A stretch of DNA of 64,000 nucleotides, taken from NCBI RefSeq assembly GCF_023205015.1, contig NZ_CP096258.1, positions 806,001 to 870,000 of the forward strand. The letters are read 5' to 3'. Both the position numbers and the translations under genes were made by a program. Numbering within the stretch: position 1 is the stretch's first letter; every line of letters starts with the position of its first letter. Positions 51,707 through 61,577 of the stretch are shown in pieces. Origin of the DNA: Providencia rettgeri. Its GTDB lineage: Bacteria; Pseudomonadota; Gammaproteobacteria; Enterobacterales; Enterobacteriaceae. The notes below the pieces were generated by a model. That model was not told where the DNA came from and did not search any database. It saw only the letters and a program-made list of their open reading frames with translations.

Positions 51707-52471
51707 ATCAGACGAATTTGGTTTGTTTTTTTGTGTCGGCCGCTTAGGGCGATAAGGCCGCTGTTCTTTTTTTCGTTTTAAACGTGCTGGTTTCGTTTTT
51801 GGGGACGTTTTGCTTTCTTGATCGTCTTCATTGCTTTCATCGTCTCCATTATCATCTTGATTTTCATCAGTATTAACGACTAGCGGTGGGGCTTGCCTGT
51901 GGCCTTTCTTTTTCTTTAAACGCAGTAATGTATTAGCTAAAACGAAGCCAATACATAAGGCGAGCAGAATAAAAATTCGCAATACATTGGTGCTGTTATC
52001 GGCTTGTTGAATTTCAGCGGAAAGAAGCTCTGTATCAATAGTTAAACGCAAATAGCCTTTGGGTTCTTTTGTGCCTTGGATGGGAACGACAAGTTGGTAT
52101 TGAAAATTTTGCAGTGATGCGTTGTCATCTATCGCGAGCCGTTCTTTTACCGTTGCAGGCTCACCGACTTGAGTGATCAGTGTGCCACTGGCCGTATAGA
52201 TGCTAGCATCTAAAATATACCTGTCTTTTACCACGTTATTTAAATTGGCATTAATTCGTTCTAAATTAAAATCTTTACTGCCGGGAACAATATAATCAGA
52301 TAAGCTGAAAGCAACTTGCTTAGCAAGAACATAAGTCAGTTGTTTAAATTGCTCAATTCTGCCTTGGTTTTGGCTATTTCCTAAATAAGAAATACCATGC
52401 ATAAGTAAGGTTACCAGCGCAACGCAGATAACGATAATGACTGTTTTGTGGAGCTTAAAGGTAAGTTTCAT
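51701..52471 (-). CDS. ytjB: Membrane protein YtjB (Smp family)
   Basis: A 256-residue protein with an N-terminal membrane segment (about residues 8-28), a periplasmic domain (about 30-165) and a second segment (about 168-186), followed by a long charged tail (Asp/Glu-rich then Lys/Arg-rich). The position next to and divergent from serB is that of E. coli ytjB (smp), which is shorter at about 214 residues; the extra length is the tail. Function is unknown; the fold resembles a sensor lacking its output domain. Confidence 0.85.
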   Translation of the reverse strand: MKLTFKLHKTVIIVICVALVTLLMHGISYLGNSQNQGRIEQFKQLTYVLAKQVAFSLSDYIVPGSKDFNLERINANLNNVVKDRYILDASIYTASGTLITQVGEPATVKERLAIDDNASLQNFQYQLVVPIQGTKEPKGYLRLTIDTELLSAEIQQADNSTNVLRIFILLALCIGFVLANTLLRLKKKKGHRQAPPLVVNTDENQDDNGDDESNEDDQESKTSPKTKPARLKRKKEQRPYRPKRPTQKNKPNSSDK

Positions 52472-52663
52472 TGCTTTATTGGTGCTCTCGACTTATTTTG
52501 AGTATAAAGGTGTCGTTATACTTCAGCGAATATAGGGTTATCTTCCGTTTTAACAGTAAATACATAAGGTCATAAAGCCTTAAAATTTAGTATAGTGGCT
52601 TCGTTCGGCTGCTCGCAACTTATCATTATAAAAAAGTTACATCGATTACAGGAGCTAATTTTC

Positions 52664-53641
52664 ATGTCAACGAGCTTGACCTATTGTTACCTACCCGACG
52701 AAATCCAAAAATGGCCAGGGTTGCCATTGTCATTAAGTGGTGAAGAAGTGATGCCATTGGATTATCGTGCTGGGGACAGTGGGTGGTTACTATATGGCCG
52801 CGGCTTAGATAAAGCGCGGATCAGTAATTTCCAACAGCGATTAGGGATCGCGATTGTCATTGTCTCCTCGTGGCGTATTGATGACTACCAAGTGGTCAGA
52901 ATTGCTGGGAGTATTACCCCTCGAATTAAAAAACTCGCTGACGAATGTTTATTAGATGTCGTGCCATTAGGGCAAATTCCCCGTTTGCGTTCACCCGGTT
53001 TATTATTGATGGATATGGACTCGACAGCCATTCAGATTGAATGTATCGATGAAATTGCTCGCTTAGCAGGGGTAGGGGAGCAGGTTGCTGAAGTGACCGA
53101 GCGAGCCATGCTAGGGGAACTCGATTTTACGGAAAGTTTACGAGCACGGGTTAGCTTACTTGAAGGCGCAGATGCCGCTATTCTTGACCAAGTGATGGAA
53201 ACACTGCCTTTGATGCCAGGTTTAACGAACCTTGTGCGCAAGTTACAAGCGATGAATTGGCACATAGCGATAGCATCCGGTGGTTTTACTTTTTTTGCGG
53301 ATAATTTACGTCAACGGCTCAAACTCGTGGCCGCTGTTGCTAACCAATTAGAAGTTAAGAACGGTAAGTTAACAGGCAAAGTGAAAGGCCCAATTGTGGA
53401 TGCAAAATATAAAGCACAAACCTTGGTGAAGCTGGCGGAAAAACTGGAAATTCCTATTGAGCAAACTGTTGCCATCGGTGATGGGGCAAATGACCTGAAA
53501 ATGATCCGTAAAGCAGGGCTGGGTATTGCGTATCATGCGAAGCCAAAGGTGTATGCAAGGGCGAAGGTTGCGATCCGTCATGCAGATCTGATGGGGGTGA
53601 TGTGTGTGTTGAGCGGGGGCCTCAAACACGAAGAACGCTAA
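52664..53641 (+). CDS. serB: Phosphoserine phosphatase
   Basis: From the ATG at 52664 (CAGGAG upstream) the protein has 325 residues, near E. coli SerB at 322; an upstream in-frame ATG at 52595 lacks a ribosome site. It makes serine from phosphoserine. HAD motifs: DMDSTAIQIE (nucleophile Asp), ASGGFT, and GDGANDLKM. The N-terminal third is the ACT-like region. Divergent from ytjB and followed by two ERIC-like repeats before radA. Confidence 0.96.
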   Translation: MSTSLTYCYLPDEIQKWPGLPLSLSGEEVMPLDYRAGDSGWLLYGRGLDKARISNFQQRLGIAIVIVSSWRIDDYQVVRIAGSITPRIKKLADECLLDVVPLGQIPRLRSPGLLLMDMDSTAIQIECIDEIARLAGVGEQVAEVTERAMLGELDFTESLRARVSLLEGADAAILDQVMETLPLMPGLTNLVRKLQAMNWHIAIASGGFTFFADNLRQRLKLVAAVANQLEVKNGKLTGKVKGPIVDAKYKAQTLVKLAEKLEIPIEQTVAIGDGANDLKMIRKAGLGIAYHAKPKVYARAKVAIRHADLMGVMCVLSGGLKHEER

Positions 53642-53766
53642 ATATTCTTCATATTTCGTGCTGTGGCGGTGTTGGCTGCACTCGGCTGCTTGGGTCACAT
53701 ACTTGTGTATGCTCCCCAAGACATCCTCTTTTGCCGCCTAGCCACAACCCGAACTATTTTGAATAT
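53642..53766. repeat. ERIC-like repeat, first of two between serB and radA
   Basis: AATATTCTTC at the left and GAATATT at the right enclose a 125-bp palindrome with GTTGGCTGCA and the GTCACATACTTGTGTATGCTCC centre. Immediately after the serB stop. Confidence 0.85.
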
Positions 53767-53767
53767 T

Positions 53768-53898
53768 GATATCGATATTTTATGGTTTGTGCTGTGGCAG
53801 TGTTGGCTGCACTTAATCACCCTAGTCACATACTGATGTATGCTCCTAGGGCTTAGCTTTACTTGCCGCCTTGCTACAACACCATCCATTTTGAAGAT
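53768..53898. repeat. ERIC-like repeat, second of two between serB and radA
   Basis: Same structure as the preceding copy, with GTGTTGGCTGCAC and CACATACTGATGTATGCTCC, directly adjacent and in the same orientation. The two copies fill most of the 347-nt gap, leaving the radA promoter in the last 90 nt. Confidence 0.85.
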
Positions 53899-53988
53899 TA
53901 AGCCAAATTAGTATTCAAAATTTTAAGATCATTTTGAGTGCTGTGGTTCGTCGGTTGTAATATAGAATAATTTTAAGAGGAGTTTGCT

Positions 53989-55374
53989 GTGGCAAAAGGG
54001 GTTAAAAGGGCATTTGTCTGTAATGATTGCGGGGCGGACTATCCGCGTTGGCAAGGGCAGTGTAGTGCTTGTCATGCATGGAATACCATTACAGAAGTGC
54101 GTCTGGCCTCCACAAGCTCTTCATCGCGTAATGACCGCTTAACGGGGTATGCAGGGAATGCGGCAGGGGTGAGCAAAGTCCAGAAATTATCTGACATTAG
54201 CCTCGAAGAATTGCCTCGTTTTACTACAGGGTTTAAAGAGTTTGACCGCGTGCTCGGTGGGGGAGTCGTACCGGGCAGTGCCATCCTCATTGGGGGGAAC
54301 CCGGGAGCCGGTAAAAGTACCTTATTGCTGCAAACCATGTGCTTATTGTCACGTGAAATGAAAACCCTGTACGTCACAGGGGAAGAATCACTTCAACAAG
54401 TGGCGATGCGAGCACACCGTTTAGGGCTACCGACTGACTCACTCAATATGCTGTCAGAAACCAGTATTGAGCAAATTTGCTTAACCGCAGAGCAAGAACA
54501 ACCCAAACTGATGGTGATTGACTCCATCCAAGTGATGCATATGGCTGACATTCAATCATCACCGGGGAGTGTGGCACAAGTGAGGGAAACCGCGGCTTAT
54601 CTCACTCGCTTCGCAAAAACGCGCGGTGTGGCCATCATAATGGTTGGTCACGTCACCAAAGATGGCTCACTGGCTGGGCCAAAAGTCCTCGAACACTGTA
54701 TTGACTGCTCTATTATGTTAGATGGCGATGCGGATAACCGCTTCCGTACTTTGCGCAGCCATAAAAACCGTTTCGGTGCAGTGAATGAATTAGGCGTGTT
54801 TGCCATGACAGAACAAGGGCTTAAAGAAGTGAGTAACCCTTCTGCAATCTTTTTAAGTCGTGGTGATGAAATTACCTCTGGAAGCTCCGTGATGGTAGTT
54901 TGGGAAGGAACCCGGCCGTTGCTGGTGGAAATCCAAGCGCTTGTGGATCATTCGATGATGTCGAACCCACGACGTGTTGCGGTTGGGCTTGAACAAAACC
55001 GTTTAGCCATTTTATTGGCAGTGCTACATCGCCATGGTGGGCTGCAAATGTCAGACCAAGACGTTTTTGTCAACGTCGTGGGTGGGGTAAAAGTGACTGA
55101 AACCAGTGCGGATTTAGCCTTATTGCTTTCTTTGGTTTCCAGTTTTCGTGATCGTCCATTGCCTAGAGATCTGGTCGTATTTGGTGAAGTTGGGCTGGCA
55201 GGGGAAATTCGCCCTGTACCGAGTGGGCAGGAACGTATCTCTGAAGCAGCAAAACATGGCTTTAAACGTGCCATTGTACCCCATGCGAATATGCCCAAAA
55301 AATCACCGCCAGATATGAAAGTGTATGGCGTAAAAAAATTAGCGGATGCACTAAGTATTTTGGATGAACTATAA
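53989..55374 (+). CDS. radA: DNA repair protein RadA
   Basis: A 461-residue protein, the E. coli length being 460. N-terminal zinc finger (CNDCGADYP ... CSACHAW), RecA-like ATPase with Walker A GGNPGAGKST, the RadA-specific KNRFG motif, and a C-terminal Lon-like domain. It is a helicase acting in recombination branch migration. Followed after 28 nt by nadR, as in E. coli. Confidence 0.97.
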   Translation: MAKGVKRAFVCNDCGADYPRWQGQCSACHAWNTITEVRLASTSSSSRNDRLTGYAGNAAGVSKVQKLSDISLEELPRFTTGFKEFDRVLGGGVVPGSAILIGGNPGAGKSTLLLQTMCLLSREMKTLYVTGEESLQQVAMRAHRLGLPTDSLNMLSETSIEQICLTAEQEQPKLMVIDSIQVMHMADIQSSPGSVAQVRETAAYLTRFAKTRGVAIIMVGHVTKDGSLAGPKVLEHCIDCSIMLDGDADNRFRTLRSHKNRFGAVNELGVFAMTEQGLKEVSNPSAIFLSRGDEITSGSSVMVVWEGTRPLLVEIQALVDHSMMSNPRRVAVGLEQNRLAILLAVLHRHGGLQMSDQDVFVNVVGGVKVTETSADLALLLSLVSSFRDRPLPRDLVVFGEVGLAGEIRPVPSGQERISEAAKHGFKRAIVPHANMPKKSPPDMKVYGVKKLADALSILDEL

Positions 55375-55402
55375 GCTTTTAATTTAGGTAAAAGGAAAAT
55401 AC

Positions 55403-56638
55403 ATGGCTGAATTTGACTATCTCAAAAACGCAATCAAACGAGCAGGGTACACGCTACAGCAAGTTGCGGATGCGACAGATATGACCAAAGGCTATCTCAG
55501 CCAGTTAATCAATAACAAAATTAAAAGCCCCAGCGCGCAAAAAATCGCGGCATTACACCGTTTTTTAGGCCTTGAATACCCTAATCAGCAAAAAACCATT
55601 GGAGTGGTATTTGGCAAATTTTATCCATTGCATACTGGGCATATTTATTTGATTCAACGCGCATGCAGCCAAGTGGATGAACTCCACGTCATTCTCTGCC
55701 ATGATGAACCTCGCGATAAAGAGTTGTTTGTTAACAGTTCTATGTCTCAGCAACCCACCGTGAGCGACCGCTTACGATGGTTATTACAAACCTTTAAATA
55801 TCAAAAAAATATTCATATTCACTCGTTTGATGAAAACGGCATTGAGCCTTATCCACACGGTTGGGAAGTGTGGAGTGACGGAATGAAAGGCTTTTTGAAA
55901 AAGCATAATATTAATCCGAGTTTTATCTATTCAGGGGAAGCGAATGACGCTCCGCGCTATAAAAAATACTTAGGTATCGAAACCATTTTGATCGACCCTG
56001 AACGCACGTTTATGAATATCAGCGGTAACCAAATTCGCCAAGCGCCATTTCGTTATTGGGAATATATCCCCACAGAAGTGAAGCCCTTCTTTGTGCGTAA
56101 AGTGGCTATTTTAGGCGGTGAATCGAGTGGTAAATCGACGTTAGTCAATAAGTTAGCCAATATTTTTAACACATCCAGTGCGTGGGAGTATGGCCGTGAC
56201 TATGTGTTTAGCCACCTTGGTGGTGATGAGATGGCATTGCAATATTCTGACTACGACAAAATTGCCTTAGGGCATGCACAGTACATTGATTTCGCAGTAA
56301 AATATGCCAATAAAGTGGCATTTATTGATACCGATTTTGTCACGACCCAAGCCTTCTGTTTGCGCTATGAAGGTAAAGAACACCCATTTGTTCAGGCTCT
56401 GATTGATGAGTATCGATTCGATTTGGTGATAGTTTTGGAAAACAACACCCCTTGGGTGGCTGATGGGTTACGCAGTTTAGGAAGTGATAAAGACAGGAAA
56501 GCGTTCCAAAACTTACTGATTGAAATGCTTAAGAAAAATAATATTGAGTTTGTACGCGTCGAATCTTCCGATTACGACACGCGTTTCTTAGAGTGTGTCA
56601 CCCTCGTTCAACAGCTATTGATGTTAGATGACTTATAA
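55403..56638 (+). CDS. nadR: Trifunctional NAD biosynthesis protein NadR
   Basis: A 411-residue protein with three domains: an N-terminal HTH (QQVADATDMTKGYLSQLINN) that represses NAD genes, an NMN adenylyltransferase domain from about residue 60 (GVVFGKFYPLHTGHI), and a ribosylnicotinamide kinase domain from about 230 with the P-loop GGESSGKST. All three are intact, and it follows radA. Confidence 0.96.
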   Translation: MAEFDYLKNAIKRAGYTLQQVADATDMTKGYLSQLINNKIKSPSAQKIAALHRFLGLEYPNQQKTIGVVFGKFYPLHTGHIYLIQRACSQVDELHVILCHDEPRDKELFVNSSMSQQPTVSDRLRWLLQTFKYQKNIHIHSFDENGIEPYPHGWEVWSDGMKGFLKKHNINPSFIYSGEANDAPRYKKYLGIETILIDPERTFMNISGNQIRQAPFRYWEYIPTEVKPFFVRKVAILGGESSGKSTLVNKLANIFNTSSAWEYGRDYVFSHLGGDEMALQYSDYDKIALGHAQYIDFAVKYANKVAFIDTDFVTTQAFCLRYEGKEHPFVQALIDEYRFDLVIVLENNTPWVADGLRSLGSDKDRKAFQNLLIEMLKKNNIEFVRVESSDYDTRFLECVTLVQQLLMLDDL

Positions 56639-56648
56639 AATTACTCAA

Positions 56649-56674
56649 TAAAAAGCGGCATCTAATGATGCCGC
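56649..56674 (-). terminator. Terminator of ettA
   Basis: On the minus strand GCGGCATC-ATTA-GATGCCGC followed by TTTTT. It also lies after nadR on the plus strand, without a T-run there. Confidence 0.85.
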
Positions 56675-56740
56675 CATGGTGATTCTATCTATATGATATC
56701 GTTATGATATCGGTCCCTGCAATCCGAAGAATGAAGCATA

Positions 56741-58408
56741 TTACTTCGTCATTCTTTTGTATTTCATCCGATGCGGTTGCAACGCTTCTGCACCTAAAGT
56801 CCGTTTCTTGTAATCTTCATATTCAGAGAAGTTACCTTCGAAGAACGTAATATTACCTTCGTCTTGGTAATCAATAATATGCGTTGCAATACGGTCAAGG
56901 AACCAACGGTCATGGGAAATAACCATAGCACAGCCCGGGAACTCTAACAGGGCGTTTTCCAACGCACGTAAAGTTTCAACGTCGAGGTCGTTAGTTGGTT
57001 CATCGAGTAACAGGACGTTGCCGCCCACTTGCAGTAATTTGGCTAAGTGTAAACGGCCGCGTTCACCACCAGATAACTCACCAACACGTTTACCTTGGTC
57101 TACGCCTTTAAAGTTAAAGCGACCGACGTAAGCGCGGCTTGGAATTTCAAAGTTACCAATACGCATGATATCTTGGCCGTTGGAAATCTCTTCCCAGACA
57201 GTTTTGCTGTCATCCATTGCATCACGGAACTGGTCAACAGAGGCAATTTTCACGGTATCGCCTAATGTGATCGAACCAGAGTCCGGTTGCTCTTGGCCTG
57301 AAATCATACGGAACAGGGTAGATTTACCCGCACCGTTAGGACCGATAATCCCAACTATCGCCCCTTTAGGGATCGAGAAATTCAGGTTGTCAATCAGAAC
57401 GCGGTCACCATAGGATTTACTTAGGTTTTCAACCTCGATAACTTTATCCCCTAAACGCGGTCCAGGTGGAATAAAGAGTTCGCTGGTTTCATTACGTTTT
57501 TGATATTCCACGCTATTAAGCTCTTCAAAACGAGCAAGACGCGCTTTACCTTTAGCCTGACGGCCTTTGGGATTTTGGCGGATCCACTCAAGCTCTTTCT
57601 CGATAGATTTACGACGAGCGGCTTCTGTAGAGGCTTCTTGCGCCAGACGTTCATCTTTTTGCTCAAGCCAAGAAGAGTAGTTACCTTCCCAAGGAATACC
57701 TTCACCACGGTCAAGTTCGAGGATCCAGCCCGCCACGTTATCTAAGAAGTAACGGTCATGCGTGATAGCCACAACAGTCCCTTCGTAATCATGTAAGAAA
57801 CGCTCTAACCATGCAACAGACTCGGCATCCAAGTGGTTAGTTGGTTCATCGAGCAGTAACATGTCTGGTTTTTCTAATAGCAGACGGCAAATTGCCACAC
57901 GGCGGCGTTCACCCCCGGAGAGGTTTTCAATTTTAGCATCCCAAGCTGGCAGGCGCAGTGCATCCGCAGCACGCTCCAATTGGTTATCTAAATTATGGCC
58001 GTCTTGCGCGGAAATAATTGCTTCTAACTCGCCTTGCTCTTTTGCGAGTTTATCAAAATCTGCACCTTCTTCTGCGTAAGCTGCATAAACTTCGTCTAAG
58101 CGCGTTAATGCATTTTTTACTTCGCTAACCGCTTCTTCAACGGCTTCACGCACGGTGTGCTCAAGGTTTAGCTTCGGTTCTTGCGGAAGGTAGCCGATTT
58201 TCAAACCCGGTTGTGGACGCGCTTCACCTTCGATATCGGTATCAATACCCGCCATAATACGCAGTAATGTCGATTTACCTGCACCATTAAGACCTAAAAC
58301 ACCGATCTTAGCCCCCGGAAAGAAGCTCAGAGAGATATTTTTTAAAATATGACGTTTCGGTGGAACAATTTTTCCAACCCGATACATACTATAAACGTAT
58401 TGAGCCAA
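56741..58408 (-). CDS. ettA: Energy-dependent translational throttle protein EttA
   Basis: A 555-residue ABC-F protein, same length as E. coli EttA (YjjK). Two ATPase domains, each with Walker A (GLNGAGKST, GPNGAGKST), signature (LSGGERRR, LSGGERGR) and Walker B/DEPTN. The arm insertion and linker of EttA are present. It acts on ribosomes at the first elongation step when ATP is low. The upstream region holds the divergent slt. Confidence 0.97.
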   Translation of the reverse strand: MAQYVYSMYRVGKIVPPKRHILKNISLSFFPGAKIGVLGLNGAGKSTLLRIMAGIDTDIEGEARPQPGLKIGYLPQEPKLNLEHTVREAVEEAVSEVKNALTRLDEVYAAYAEEGADFDKLAKEQGELEAIISAQDGHNLDNQLERAADALRLPAWDAKIENLSGGERRRVAICRLLLEKPDMLLLDEPTNHLDAESVAWLERFLHDYEGTVVAITHDRYFLDNVAGWILELDRGEGIPWEGNYSSWLEQKDERLAQEASTEAARRKSIEKELEWIRQNPKGRQAKGKARLARFEELNSVEYQKRNETSELFIPPGPRLGDKVIEVENLSKSYGDRVLIDNLNFSIPKGAIVGIIGPNGAGKSTLFRMISGQEQPDSGSITLGDTVKIASVDQFRDAMDDSKTVWEEISNGQDIMRIGNFEIPSRAYVGRFNFKGVDQGKRVGELSGGERGRLHLAKLLQVGGNVLLLDEPTNDLDVETLRALENALLEFPGCAMVISHDRWFLDRIATHIIDYQDEGNITFFEGNFSEYEDYKKRTLGAEALQPHRMKYKRMTK

Positions 58409-58682
58409 TTTATTTACCTTTTGATTTATAAAGGGAATTTTAGTTTTCTGTTTCTATGCAGTAGGAATACATGATCTACTGCGATTGGATAAACAACAAT
58501 AAATATTTTGGTATGAACTATACCTGATTGCGTATGTGATGGTCTAGGCTATCTGCGTTAACTCGATAGTAAAAACCTAATAAATATAAAGTAAAAGACT
58601 GTAAAGTCGAAAAATTCAAGAACTCTCCGCTGTTACTAAATAAAAACTTTCGGTAGCATTCATAGTATTGATATATGTTTAA
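58409..58682. other. ettA upstream region
   Basis: AT-rich gap with no gene. It should hold the ettA promoter on the minus strand; no strong consensus was found by eye. An ERIC-like element follows. Confidence 0.35.
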
Positions 58683-58808
58683 TATACCCGTAATCCTTCA
58701 CGTTGCAGCGTTTTTTGTTGAGGTGGCTAGTCGAGTTACATAGTTTATCTATGCTCCTCGTCTATCTTAGCTTGTCGTTTACCTGCAACTCGAATTATTT
58801 GGGATATA
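58683..58808. repeat. ERIC-like repeat upstream of slt
   Basis: TATACCCG/GGGATATA ends with GTTGAGGTGGCTAGTCGAG and CTGCAACTCGAATTATTTGGG, a more divergent copy that keeps the ERIC right end well. Confidence 0.75.
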
Positions 58809-58865
58809 TATAGGTTAAGGGCTTTCTTGTATTTTGACTTTAGTTTAGTGATGGAGCGAGTGAAT

Positions 58866-60779
58866 ATGAAAGGTTGGTTAGCGGCAGTACCTGTGACAAT
58901 GTTGCTGGTTTCCAGCACCGTATGGGCGGATCCCTTACAGGCACAAAGGGAACGTTATCAGGCGATTAAGGTTGCATGGGATGCCAATAAAATGGATGAA
59001 GTCGAGCGCTTGCTGCCGACCTTGCATGATTATCCACTTTACCCTTATCTTGCTTATCGTGAGCTGACTCAAGACTTAGATATTATTTCACCTCGTCAAG
59101 TTCAGGAGTTTATTAATACCTATCCAACCTTGCCTGTCGCTAAAAACCTGAAAACACGCTTTGTCAACGAACTAGCTCGCCGCCAAGAGTGGAAATCGCT
59201 GCTGGAATTTAGCCCTGAAGCGCCAAAACCTGCCGAAGCACAATGTAATTTTTATTTTGCAAATTGGGCGGTGGGAAATAAACAAATTGCTTGGCAAGGG
59301 GCAGAAAAAGCCTGGTTAAATGGCCGTTCAATGCCGAGTGCTTGTGATAAATTATTTAATGAATGGGAAAAAGCAGGTTATTTAACCCCTGAGATGACCC
59401 TTGAGCGTATTAACTTAGCCATAAAAGAGGGCAATACCTCGATTGCGAGTTATTTAGCTAAACGCTTACCGCCAAGTTATAAAACGATTGGCGATGCGTT
59501 AGTGAAATTACAAAATGACCCTGCCTCAGTTGTGACATTCGCCAAAACGATGACACCAACAGATTTTACTCGTCAAGCCACCATCGCGGCTTTTAGCCGT
59601 TATGCACGCCAAGCCCCTGATGCGGCTCGTACAGTACTGAATAGCATCAGTTCTGCCCAAAAAATGAATATGGCGGAAAAGCAGTTACTTAAAGACAGTG
59701 TTGCTTGGCAATATATGGGAGATGTGACCCCGGAGCAGGCTCAATGGCGCGATGAAACTATTCAAGAAAGCAATTCATCGTCATTGAAAGAGCGTCGTGT
59801 TCGTTTAGCATTAGGCGCTGGTGATAAAACGGGTGTCGCGTCATGGCTAAAACGCTTGCCAGCAGATGTCAAAAATAAAGAAGAGTGGCAGTATTGGCAG
59901 GCTATCACGTTAATTGATGCAGGCAAAAAAGCAGAAGGAGAGGTATTACTTCGCCAATTAACGGAGAAGCGCGGCTTCTACCCAATGGTGGCCGCACAGG
60001 TACTAGAAATTGACTACCCGGTGTATGTAAAAAGCGCGGTTAAGCCTGATTCAAGTATTGATCAATTGCCTGAAGTACAACGTGTTCGTGAGTTAATGTA
60101 CTGGGAAATGGATAACCTTGCCCGTTCTGAGTGGGTGAGTTTAGTGGCATCGTTGCCAGCAAACCAGCAAGAGCAATTGGCGCGTTATGCGTTTGATCAT
60201 AAATGGGCCGATCTCAGTGTTCAAGCGACTATCACAGCCAAACTTTGGGATCACCTAGAAGAACGTTTCCCATTAGCGTGGGACAAAGAATTCAATTTAT
60301 ATACTAAGTCGAAAGATATTCAAAAGAGCTATGCAATGGCGATCGCTCGCCAAGAGAGTGCGTGGAATCCGCAGGCTCGTTCACCGGTTGGAGCGACAGG
60401 TTTGATGCAGTTGATGCCAGCAACAGCAAAACATACCGCGCAGAAGCAGGGCATTAATTATGTGAACACGAGCCAGTTGACTAACCCGACAACCAATATT
60501 GAGCTAGGAACAGCTTATTTGGAGGATGTTTATCAGCAATTTGGTAATAACCGTATTTTAGCCAGTGCGGCTTATAATGCAGGCCCTTCACGTGTGACTC
60601 GCTGGTTAGGTAACAGCGGGGGGCGCATTGATGCGGTCGCATTTGTCGAAAGTATCCCGTTCTCAGAAACTCGCGGTTATGTGAAAAATGTGTTGTCGTA
60701 TGATTTATTCTATCGGCACTTTATGGGGCAGAAAAATAGTAAAATATTGCTTCCTAATGAGTGGAATATGAAATACTAA
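58866..60779 (+). CDS. slt: Soluble lytic murein transglycosylase
   Basis: From the ATG at 58866 (GGAG upstream) the protein has 637 residues, near E. coli Slt70 at 645; the frame is open from 58827. Signal peptide to about residue 22 (VWA). The long alpha-superhelical U and L domains precede the C-terminal SLT domain with catalytic Glu in AIARQESAWNP, then GATGLMQLMP and AYNAGPSRV. It cleaves peptidoglycan to anhydro-muropeptides. Followed by trpR as in E. coli. Confidence 0.96.
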   Translation: MKGWLAAVPVTMLLVSSTVWADPLQAQRERYQAIKVAWDANKMDEVERLLPTLHDYPLYPYLAYRELTQDLDIISPRQVQEFINTYPTLPVAKNLKTRFVNELARRQEWKSLLEFSPEAPKPAEAQCNFYFANWAVGNKQIAWQGAEKAWLNGRSMPSACDKLFNEWEKAGYLTPEMTLERINLAIKEGNTSIASYLAKRLPPSYKTIGDALVKLQNDPASVVTFAKTMTPTDFTRQATIAAFSRYARQAPDAARTVLNSISSAQKMNMAEKQLLKDSVAWQYMGDVTPEQAQWRDETIQESNSSSLKERRVRLALGAGDKTGVASWLKRLPADVKNKEEWQYWQAITLIDAGKKAEGEVLLRQLTEKRGFYPMVAAQVLEIDYPVYVKSAVKPDSSIDQLPEVQRVRELMYWEMDNLARSEWVSLVASLPANQQEQLARYAFDHKWADLSVQATITAKLWDHLEERFPLAWDKEFNLYTKSKDIQKSYAMAIARQESAWNPQARSPVGATGLMQLMPATAKHTAQKQGINYVNTSQLTNPTTNIELGTAYLEDVYQQFGNNRILASAAYNAGPSRVTRWLGNSGGRIDAVAFVESIPFSETRGYVKNVLSYDLFYRHFMGQKNSKILLPNEWNMKY

Positions 60780-60782
60780 CAA

Positions 60783-60910
60783 ATACTCTTCATATTTCGA
60801 ATTGTAGGGGTGTTGGCTACGTTTGCTAACCCTAGTCACATACTTGTGCATGCTCCTAGGGCTTAGCATCACTTGCCGCCTACCTACAATCCGAACTATT
60901 TTGAGTATTC
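60783..60910. repeat. ERIC-like repeat, tandem copy 1
   Basis: First of three head-to-tail copies with a 128-bp period (TATTTCGA at 60793, 60921 and 61049). Contains GTGTTGGCTACG and CACATACTTGTGCATGCTCC. Confidence 0.9.
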
Positions 60911-61038
60911 ATCTTTATTATATTTCGAATTGTAGGGGTGTTGGCTACGTTTGCTAACCCTAGTCACATACTTGTGTATGCTCCTAGGGCTTAGCATCAC
61001 TTGCCGCCTACCTACAATCCGAACTATTTTGAGTATTC
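60911..61038. repeat. ERIC-like repeat, tandem copy 2
   Basis: Nearly identical to copy 1 over the whole unit; one difference in the centre (TGTATG against TGCATG). Confidence 0.9.
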
Positions 61039-61163
61039 ATCTTTATTATATTTCGAATTGTAGGGGTGTTGGCTACGTTTGCTAACCCTAGTCACATACT
61101 TGTGTATGCTCCTAGGGCTATCCTCGCTAGTCGCCTAGCCACAACCCAAACTATTTAGCGTAT
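61039..61163. repeat. ERIC-like repeat, tandem copy 3
   Basis: Identical to copy 2 for the first two thirds, then different in its right end (CTCGCTAGTCGCCTAGCCACAA), like a fusion with another ERIC-type copy. Confidence 0.85.
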
Positions 61164-61228
61164 TAACGCAGTAACTAAATGAAAATGGCGTTTGATTGAT
61201 GATTTCCAATAAGAGTGTGTTATTATTT

Positions 61229-61246
61229 GTACTAGTTAAATAGTAT
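61229..61246 (+). promoter_or_regulatory. TrpR operator of trpR
   Basis: GTACTAGTTAAATAGTAT matches the trp operator pattern GTACTAGTTAACTAGTAC closely. It lies between a TATTAT -10-like element (61221-61226) and the trpR ATG, indicating autoregulation. Confidence 0.85.
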
Positions 61247-61259
61247 GGGTGGATAAACG

Positions 61260-61577
61260 ATGACAGCAAATCAACAACATGACCCGGCACTGACTGCCGA
61301 TGAAAACGCTGACTGGCTGCGCTTTGTGAATTTATTACAATTGGCATTTGAACAAGATATTCATTTGCCAGTTCTTCAGTTATTACTCACGCCAGATGAA
61401 CGTACAGCATTAGCGACTCGCGTTAAAATTGTGCAAGAGTTGATGCGCGGTGAAATGAGCCAAAGAGAACTGAAAAATGAGCTCGGCGTGGGGATAGCAA
61501 CTATTACCCGGGGTTCGAATAGCTTAAAGTCAGCGCCTATTCCTGTGAAGGAGTGGTTGGAGTCTCAACTTCTCTAA
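61260..61577 (+). CDS. trpR: trp operon repressor
   Basis: A 105-residue helical DNA-binding protein (E. coli TrpR 108) that with tryptophan represses trp, aroH and its own gene. The HTH (MSQRELKNELGVGIATIT) and the tryptophan-binding surroundings (LLTPDERTALATRVKIV) are conserved. A near-consensus trp operator lies just upstream. Confidence 0.96.
   Translation: MTANQQHDPALTADENADWLRFVNLLQLAFEQDIHLPVLQLLLTPDERTALATRVKIVQELMRGEMSQRELKNELGVGIATITRGSNSLKSAPIPVKEWLESQLL

Noticed and set aside
60783..61163. Regularly spaced repeats resembling a CRISPR array
   Set aside because: The repeat unit is 128 bp, almost wholly repeated without unique spacers, palindromic and ERIC-like. No cas gene is nearby.
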